A stretch of 64,000 nt of DNA, taken from Reticulitermes speratus. Lineage: Eukaryota; Arthropoda; Insecta; Blattodea; Rhinotermitidae. The notes beneath the pieces are model-generated. The model did no database searches and was not told the origin of the DNA. It saw only the letters and a list, made by a program, of their open reading frames with translations. The position numbers and the translations under genes were made by a program. The stretch covers positions 44,573,635-44,637,634 of the forward strand of contig JAJKFL010000005.1 of NCBI GenBank assembly GCA_021186555.1, in the 5' to 3' direction. Shown here piece after piece: positions 53,901 through 62,900 of the stretch (within the stretch, counting starts at the first letter, position 1; the number at the start of each line of letters is the position of its first letter).

Positions 53901-56900
53901 CATAAAGGTCAACTGACCATGCAGCACAAATTATGCTCATTTACAATAGGTTAGCCAAAAAATCTGTCATCACAACCTGCAGTCTCCAAACTGTATACCA
54001 ATTTTACCTCCACATGGTGCACCTTGTTATAACCTTGGTATAACCATAACATCTGTCTTGTACAAACCTTCTTCTCATGTACTACAACTTGATTCAGGCC
54101 TTGACCACTGCAACTGTGCTTCTTCATTGGCTCCTGTCTGGCTGTTCATAGTCATATATCCTTATGTTTGTTAGGTTGTCTAAGTGGGTTCTGTTTGGCC
54201 AACATAGTTGTGTTGTAGCAACTATCACTGTCGGACTGTAGTAGAACTGAGTTTTAGCTGTACAATTGAACTCCTTTTATGTGATCTGAATACATGTGTG
54301 TGTGTGTGTGTATGTATATGTATATATGCTGTGATGATTGCAGTCTTCTGGGATATGATACCATGTGGTTTTGTAGAAGTTACCAACAGTTTGGAGGAAT
54401 TTACTGTATCTCTCTTCAGAATTTTCTTCTAAATTGAAGACACAGGCAGCAGGTTTCCCCATAACCGTTGATACCAGTCTACCTGTCTTAATATTCACCT
54501 CCATGAGAACCTCTGATCTTATTGTTGAATGATGTTGCAGGGTTTGGATGTAATTGAACTGACAAACGTCAAGTTGTTGACACGAGAAATGACCTCTGAG
54601 ATCTATGCATTGAAGGGCATGCTGTTGGCGCAGCTTGGGCGCTCAGATGATGCTAACAAGGTGTTCTCAGCAGCTGTTCAGATGCATGACACGTTAGTCA
54701 AGGCCTGGGCACTGTGGGGTGACTATCTTGAGCAGCTGTTCACAAGAGATGCACGACAGATTTCTCTTGGCACACAAGCCATCACATGCTTCCTGCATGC
54801 CTGTCGCCACCAAAATGAATCCAAGTCCAGGAAATACCTGGCCAAGGTAATGTTGGTTACTCAGGTGTATGACTTCGACCTTGGTAGTGGTTTTGCAGGG
54901 AGAAGTCAGGTTTATGACCAGTAGCTGATGTATTGCCATGAAATAAGCATTGGGCTGAAGTGTGGTCATGTCTTGAGGGGACAAGTTAATTCTATTATGC
55001 GAAGTAGAATGTTCTGGTGTGTTTTATCTGGTTAGAGCTGTCTTAAATTGGCTTTAGGCTTGATATAAACTGAACACCTAACAAATTGTGACCAGTTGGA
55101 AGTGACTGAGACATTTTTAACAGGATCTGTATGTTTTCTCTGCAAGCTTCACCTGGGGACAAGGCACCTCTACCCACCCTGTCAAGGCCGAAGCTTTACT
55201 CCTGAGTAACAGTGTGTGTTAGTACATAGAGAAGTTACTGCCATGCCAAATACAACAGATTGTTTCATAAGATTTTTATGTGCAGGTTTGCTGTGTGTTA
55301 TGTAGGTTTGATGGCTGCTGCTGTGTCTTGTGTGACTACTTTCAGACTGATAAGCTTTCTCTTTGTTACGTAGGTTCTCTGGCTGCTCACGTATGATGAT
55401 GATAAGTCCACTTTAACTGAAGCAGTAGACAAATATTCAGTGGGAGTGCCTCCAATCCAGTGGCTCCCATGGATACCTCAGCTGCTCACATGCCTCGTAC
55501 GCAATGAGGGAACTCTGATCCTCAACCTATTGAGTCAGGTGAGGCCAGTGAAGAGACTTTTGCAATTTCAGATAGAATCCGTGGCACTCATGTAAGTTGC
55601 TTTTTCATCTCATAGAGCATCCAACTCCAATAGGGAAAGTAATCTAAATATATAAATTAAATGTTTCCACTACCACAGTGCCTTATATTCCATTGCAGGT
55701 TGGACGCATGTTCCCTCAAGCTGTATACTTCCCAATCCGAACACTATACTTGACACTGAAGATAGAGCAGCGGGAACGTTACAAAAGTGCAGAGCAGGCA
55801 GCTGCGATTGCTGGCAAGCTGGCTGCATCGAGTCAGGTACGACTCCAGAAACTCAGTGTAAGTAGATCTTCTGCACTTTAAATGTAGCTGTTAATTCATC
55901 AGACCTCAAATTGTGAAGTAATTATCCTCCCAATAGGGAACAGGAAATGGTTAAATTTAAAAAGTTTTTGGCACTGAAGGAGCCACTGTGTAGAGAGTCT
56001 CTTGATGTATTCCCATTACCATGAACCTTGGCTTGTTCTTTTTACATTGCATAGCCCCACTTATTTGTCCAGTAAAATAATCCAGATTGTTGTTAGCCCA
56101 CCATTATTGCCAGCAGACAAAGATTAAAATTCTGCTCTTTGATTACTTTATTTAAGTCTGATGAATTACAGTGCAGGTAACATGTATAAAAATTTGCCAT
56201 TTTGTAACATATTAAGGTAAAGTTAAGATCAGATATCTGTTATCTCCTTTCTCGCTTCATACATTATTTGATTCTGACGAAGTCTCGTAAATGTTATCAT
56301 TTGAAGCAATACTAGTCCATTATTTTTGCTAACTCAGTTTTTTAAATTGCATTTGTTGTGGTGATGTTATAGGCACAACATGCAGCAGGCAGAGGAGATA
56401 CACAACAGCAAGGTACAGTATTCTCTTGTAATCTCTCGAGGCAGTTACATATACATAAAAATATCTTTAGAGATATACAATAGCCAACAGTGATATTACT
56501 TGCAGGGGACCAATCGGCATCATCAGCACAGCCTCAACAGCCACACGGCAGCCAGACAGCAGGTGGGGGGGAGACTGGACCCATACGTGCCACCCCTTCT
56601 ATGTGGCGCTGCTCTCGAATCATGCACATGCAGCGAGATATTCATCCAACTGTTTTGTCCTCACTGGAGGGTATAGTTGACCAGGTGAGTACTGAAGCCA
56701 GTTAACCTAAAGAAACTGTTAGATTTTCAGTGTCAACCCGTAATTACTATATATATGCACAAAATGGCAGCAGTTTTTAATGAACCTTGAGTTTTCAGAC
56801 AAAAGATTTTACTGCACAGTTGTGCTAATGGTAGTGATTCCAAGAATTGTTGAATTCTGTCTGGTTTGTTATGATTTCTTTTCCTTGCCGTTGTAACATT

Positions 56901-59900
56901 ATTCCTTATTTTGAATGCAAATACAAGTCAAAAAAAAGTCTCATTATATTGTTAAGCATATGCATTACACAGTGATTAGTTGAAAGATAGAATCATGGAA
57001 TCACAGAAAATTGCCACTAACACAAGTTAAAATTTAAGATGTATCACATGAACCACACTACTGATAGGCAGCTGACCCCTGCTTGTACAAAGCAATATAT
57101 TGAGAACTAATGGGTTTCTGGACTTTGTCCATCGTTCAGAAATCTAAAATAACTAGATAACATGACATTTCAGAAACTGGATCTGCTTCCGTCCTCAGGT
57201 GACGGGGGAGGGAGACACCTACTCTGTTGGGTCCCTTAGATAGAGCTAACAGAGAAGGTGTCTCCCTCCCCCTGTCACCTGAGGACGGAAGCAGATCCAG
57301 TTTCCGAAACGTCATGTTATCTGGTTATTTTAGATTTCCGGACGATGGACAAAGTCCAGAAACCCATTAGTTCTCAATGTTACATACCATCGTCAGAACC
57401 TTTTAGAAAGCAATATATGTTGAGTAGTTGGTATATTGTGTTGTTTAGGTGAAAGTCTGATCTTCATTAAACAGTTAGGGCTCAGAGGAAAGCAACTTCC
57501 TTGTATCTGGGTAATGTGTTCAGATTGAAAGATCACTAACTGTTTAAAGCCTTATGTTTAGTTTATGTACCACTATGTATAACACTAAACTCTCTGAAAT
57601 TCTCCCACACAGTGTATTAGTGTTTTCTGTATGATTCTTACAAGAAACAGACATTATTTCCCTCTGCAGCATTCACTGACTGGTTACTTTAATGGAAGCA
57701 CACTATCTTCAAAGGGTTATTTATTTGAATAATGTTTTGTAATTATTCCTCACTATTTTAAAGCAAAGTCAGATGGAAAAATATTCAGAAGTGAAAGGGT
57801 TAAATATTTGGATCTGTGACCCTCCCTCCTTCAGTGTTTCAGTAATTCCCATTTTCAAGAAGAATGCATTAAACTTTTGTATTGTGTGTCTAGATGGTGT
57901 GGTTCCGAGAGAACTGGTATGAGGAAGTGTCCCGTCAGCTGCGCCAGGGCTAGCAAAATGTCTTGCTATCGCTTTTGAGAACAGAGGGGCAGTGAGTGAG
58001 GCGACCATCACTCCGCACACGCTGAACTTTGTTAAGAAGCTTGTCTCAACATTTGGCATTGGCATAGGTAGGAAACTACAAAAATGCACCTGGCTTCAGC
58101 AAGCAGTTATGTCTGGTGTTACCCACTGACAGGAATGACATAGCCCTCATGCTTGTTGAACTTTACAAAATGAATTGCCAGCATAAATAGACTATGCAGA
58201 TTTTAGTTCAGTATATTTTTCCCATCCTTTTGATTTTTCTCCTACAAAATTTTGCAAGAAAATCGGAAGGAAAGAGACCTGGATATAGGCAAGAGGATAG
58301 TACTAAAACGGATCATACAAAAAAGGTGGTTGGAGAATGTAGACTGGATTTAACTATTTTAGAATAGGTACCAGTGGTCAGCTCGTGAGAACATGATAAT
58401 CTATTTGTATGGTGCTACAGGCCAGTGTGACCCATGGCTTCCCATTTTCCAGGTTTCTTGTTTTTAGACATTTGGTAGGACTAGTTGGATGATGTATCTG
58501 CCAATTGCAAGACCTCTGCCTTTACGTGACAATACAAATACAGAAAAGAGAGACAGTTCCATGCAGTGAGTCAGGTTTGAACCCACAAATGCAAAGTTCA
58601 AGTGATAGAAGATGGCACATGCCTTACACTGAATGGATCTGTCTGCTCATGGTGATCAGTAGTATGTGTCTTCAAGGCATTTTGAAGTTTGCACTTCGAC
58701 TGTTCCAGTATTTCATCTTGTCATCAGCAGGCTGGCAACCCTATGATCTTTGTCTTTCTTTCACCAAAGAAACACATACCTTTTTATTGATGCCAACTAA
58801 TGACAATATGAAAATAAGATAAGACTGCAACAGCAAGGTTATGCTACCATTTAAATGTAGCTGCACAGGCAGGCAGAGTGCTTTAAAGAAATATTCAAGG
58901 GGGTAAGTGACACAATTCATGACCTTGTAATCCTGTTTGAATGCCCAGAAGGTTAAAAGTACCTGAAAAATGTCAAGTCACACTGGTGAGATAGCTCGTA
59001 GGCCTTTCAGTATGTGTAATGTCTGGCTCGCTATTAGTATGTGGTGGATTCAGTAAGTACAGTCAAACATCACAGGATACTATAACAAGGCCTACTATTT
59101 CCACATTTAGTGACATATCCCATGATTAATGTCTGATGTGTGTCATATGTATGTATCAGAAAATATCTCAAGCTCAGTGAGTGCACAGTTCAGCAGTGCT
59201 GCATCAGAGAGCCTGGCAAGTCGAGCCCGCGCGACGGTGCAGGACCCTGTGTTCCAGATGATGAAAGTCCAGTTTACAACTGACTTTGACTTTGCCGTGC
59301 CTGGGTCCATGAAACTGCAGAATCTGATTGTCAAGCTCCGCAAATGGATCCAGATCCTGGAGACAAAAGTGAAGACATTGCCAAAGTGAGTCACCTCTTG
59401 CCGCTGTTAGAGTGGTACATGACAGTAAGAACTGTACTAGATACAATCCTTCTGATGCTGTGGACCTTTCCTCAAACTTATCTACTCATGTACTCCTAAA
59501 GGCACAACTTACAGTAACATTTAAGGATTGAATAATTACAAACAAGAGACATACTTAAACTCTAAAAACTTCATGAAGTCAATATAAAACTGTGATTTTC
59601 ATAGCAGTAATGGTAGAACTAAGATTAGGAAAAAACTACAAGAAGAAGTTTGATGCTCTACTGAGCAGAATATGCACTGTGTTATAGTATTATTTCAGAT
59701 AAACAGGGCTTGTAAAATGTTAAAAATATCCAGTATAACAGATATTCCTTCCAACTTACAACAGCAAGACAAAAAGGTTCCATGGACCACATTTTTGAAA
59801 ACCACTTCATTAACCCTTTGAAGACTGGTGTTTACCTCCCTGTATATATTACTATAAGTGTGAGTGAGTGGGTCACACCTCTTCCCTGTGAGGTACTCAC

Positions 59901-62900
59901 GGAGGCCAAAAACACAGTTCAGCATCAAGTGTATTTATAACAGACAGTGTGTGTTCCCATGAAGTATAGCTGAGGTTGAAGAAGCAGTTAGGCATGGAGC
60001 ATATAATACAGCATAGCACAACCACATGGCAGTAATCCTGTAGATGAATGTAACGCTTGATTTGTTCTAAGAAATGACTGGTGAAAGAGGCTGTAGAATA
60101 TTGTGTGAATATTATTGGTGTGAACAAGTAAGTGAGTGAGGGAGTCATACATGAGTGTGATAATAAGAAATACTAATCAATAATAATTGTAGCACATGCA
60201 AAGGGTGGCACTGTGATAGATGAAATTAATATTTGTTGGCTGTCCCACAATAATTGTTGATAATTTTATTGTATTTCTCCTTGTATGAGGAGTATTTTCT
60301 TCTGGAAAACCAACGCCAGTTTCGTAAGTTGTTTATTTTTCCAAATTCCAAATGTCTGGGGCATCTGTAAGGATGTTCAATATATATATATATATTATAA
60401 ATAATAATTTTTAAAAAAAGGAGGAGGAGGAAGGTGGCATGTAAAGAGTATCTGCCAGTATTCTTGAAATGTTACATGAATAGACTGATTAATGTGTGCA
60501 CTACTGCCATCTGTTATTAATTTCTGCAGGTCCTTCTTGATTGAAGAGAAATGCAGGTTCCTGAGTAATTTCAGCCTCCAGACAGCTGAAGTTGAGCTGC
60601 CAGGCGAGTTCCTCCTACCCAAGGTACAGTAGTCTGCATGCTGTTAGCAAAAATTAGCTGTATGGTTGCATGCATTCTTTCACGTTCATGTATTCTGTCG
60701 TAAAACAAAGGAACGTAACATCTTTGCACGGAAATTACCACCATGTTGTTTCATTCTAAATGTACAAGGAGTGTTTTGACAGTAATGAGATTACTGACTC
60801 TGTTCGGTGTTTGAGACATCCTGAGGCTTTGGCACAGTTGTCATTTTGAAGTAATGCCCTTTATAAGCTATACATTTTTGCAGCATTCCATGCACCTCTC
60901 AAACGTGCTGTAGGCCATTTTCTGACATCTTCTGTAGGTTTGTGACAGTGGCATTACCCCACTGTCAGAGCCAAATTTCTGTCATAAGTCATATTTGAGC
61001 ATTGGAAATGCCCAGAAATCACAGGGAGTGAGGTCTGGACCATAAGGTGGGTGTTCTACAGATGTTCTGCCAATATCTGTAATTTTAACATTACCATTGT
61101 GTAGTGTGGCCATGCACATTCTTGAAACAAAAGCCACTGTTTCATCAAGATCTTGGGTCCCCCCCAGCTTTTCCCCAGTTTTCAGTGTCTTTGCATTGCA
61201 CTCAACAGTCACAGTTTGCTTATGAGATACCCCATCCTGAAGAACAATGCCTTTGGAGTCAAAACCAATATCAGCAGGACTTTTCCAGATGAAGGGACTG
61301 CAAAGTTTTTGATGGAGGCAAGCCTTTGTACTTCCAAACATTTCATGGCTGTTTTGATTCTGAGTTGTAGTGTCAAAGGGTTTTTCTTAGAGGAATCAAA
61401 TTCAGCTGGCAGGCTTCCATGCTCGTTTGTTTGTGATCATCACTGAGATGACATGGAGTCCATGTTTCACCACACCCAGGACATGTGTAACTTCACTGAT
61501 ACAATGTGGTGAAGTCTTTATAATGGTACATTTTAACTGGCAGCCAATACCGGTGATGTTACCCTTCTGTCCTGTGTCAGCAAGTCATTACCTTTTTTGA
61601 TATTGACATCTGATGGCAATGCTTGTTCTCCCACTTAACATTATCAACTGCATTGTTCCCTATCCTCCTCCCCCCCCCCCCCCCCCCCCCTCTTTAAAAT
61701 GCTTTCATCATATGAAAACAGTAAGTCTGCTCATTACTTCCAGTCCATAGTCTTCCTGTAACATCTGTAACATTTCTTCATCATTGTTTCCAAGCTTCAC
61801 TATCATGGACCTGTGCCTTATTATCTTTAGAATCCTGACTTTTCTCATTCTTGAAACGTGTCCATGCCATTTTCTTCATTGCCCTGTTAATTTATCTGTG
61901 CGACTGTGTTTTCTTTATGATGCTGTGTTGGTCAGAGGCAGGTTCTTGCATTTTTCACAGCATTCACATTACTATGTGAGAATTGCACGCTTTATGCCAC
62001 GTGTGGACATCGTCCAGAAACACAATACAGCAGCACGACGTCTGTTCATACGTGGTCACAATGGGAAGATCTATCCATACCTTGTGGTGAATGACTCAGG
62101 ATTGGGGATGCTCGACGCGAGGAGCGTGTTCTGCAGCTGCTTCGTATGCTAAACCACTACTTGGGCAAACAGAAGGTAAGGGAGAATATCAGATGTTTGG
62201 ATATTGTGTTGTATACTACTGACTCTTTCTGATTATAAGACAACCACAGCACATTTTGTAGTAACAGGTACAGGTAAAGGTACACAGATCTTGGCCATCA
62301 TCAACTGATAGGATTACTTTAAGGAAGTGTCACTTGTCGCAGGAAACATCACGCAGATTCCTGCACTTCACAGTTCCAAGGGTTGTGGCTGTGTCTCCAC
62401 AGATGCGTCTTATTGAAGATAACCCTGCATCTATCTCACTGCTTGATATATACAAACAAGGCTGTGCTCGTGTCGGACTGGAACACGATTCTCCTGTGCT
62501 CAGATACTATGAGCGCCTTGCTGCTGTTCAGGTACAGTTCGTGGGTATCTTAACATGTTTGAACACAGACAGTAAAATATTCAGGATATTTGAAACACAG
62601 GAGCAGTTATATCACTCACAACACAGAGGATTGTGAAAAATGCTGTATGTATGTAACTGCAGAGGTATTAACCAAACATGTATTGTGAAATACTGCAAGC
62701 TTTCAGAAGTGAACTGTAAATAAATAAATCCATTTAAATGTGGTTCCCTTGCTTCTGTTCATGTGAACGTAATCATTGTAGTATCTTTAATTATCAAACA
62801 TAGTGAGAATTATTTAATTAGAACCTAACAAATAATAAAGCTCTGATTTGCACCAGTCAGCACGTGCTTTCATGTGTTTGTGTAATTTCCAGGCTCGGGG

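Noticed and set aside
57945..57956. Programmed ribosomal frameshift to explain the break in exon 55
   Set aside because: No slippery heptamer or pseudoknot is apparent, and two more single-base losses follow in exons 58 and 60, so a sequence error or decay is simpler.
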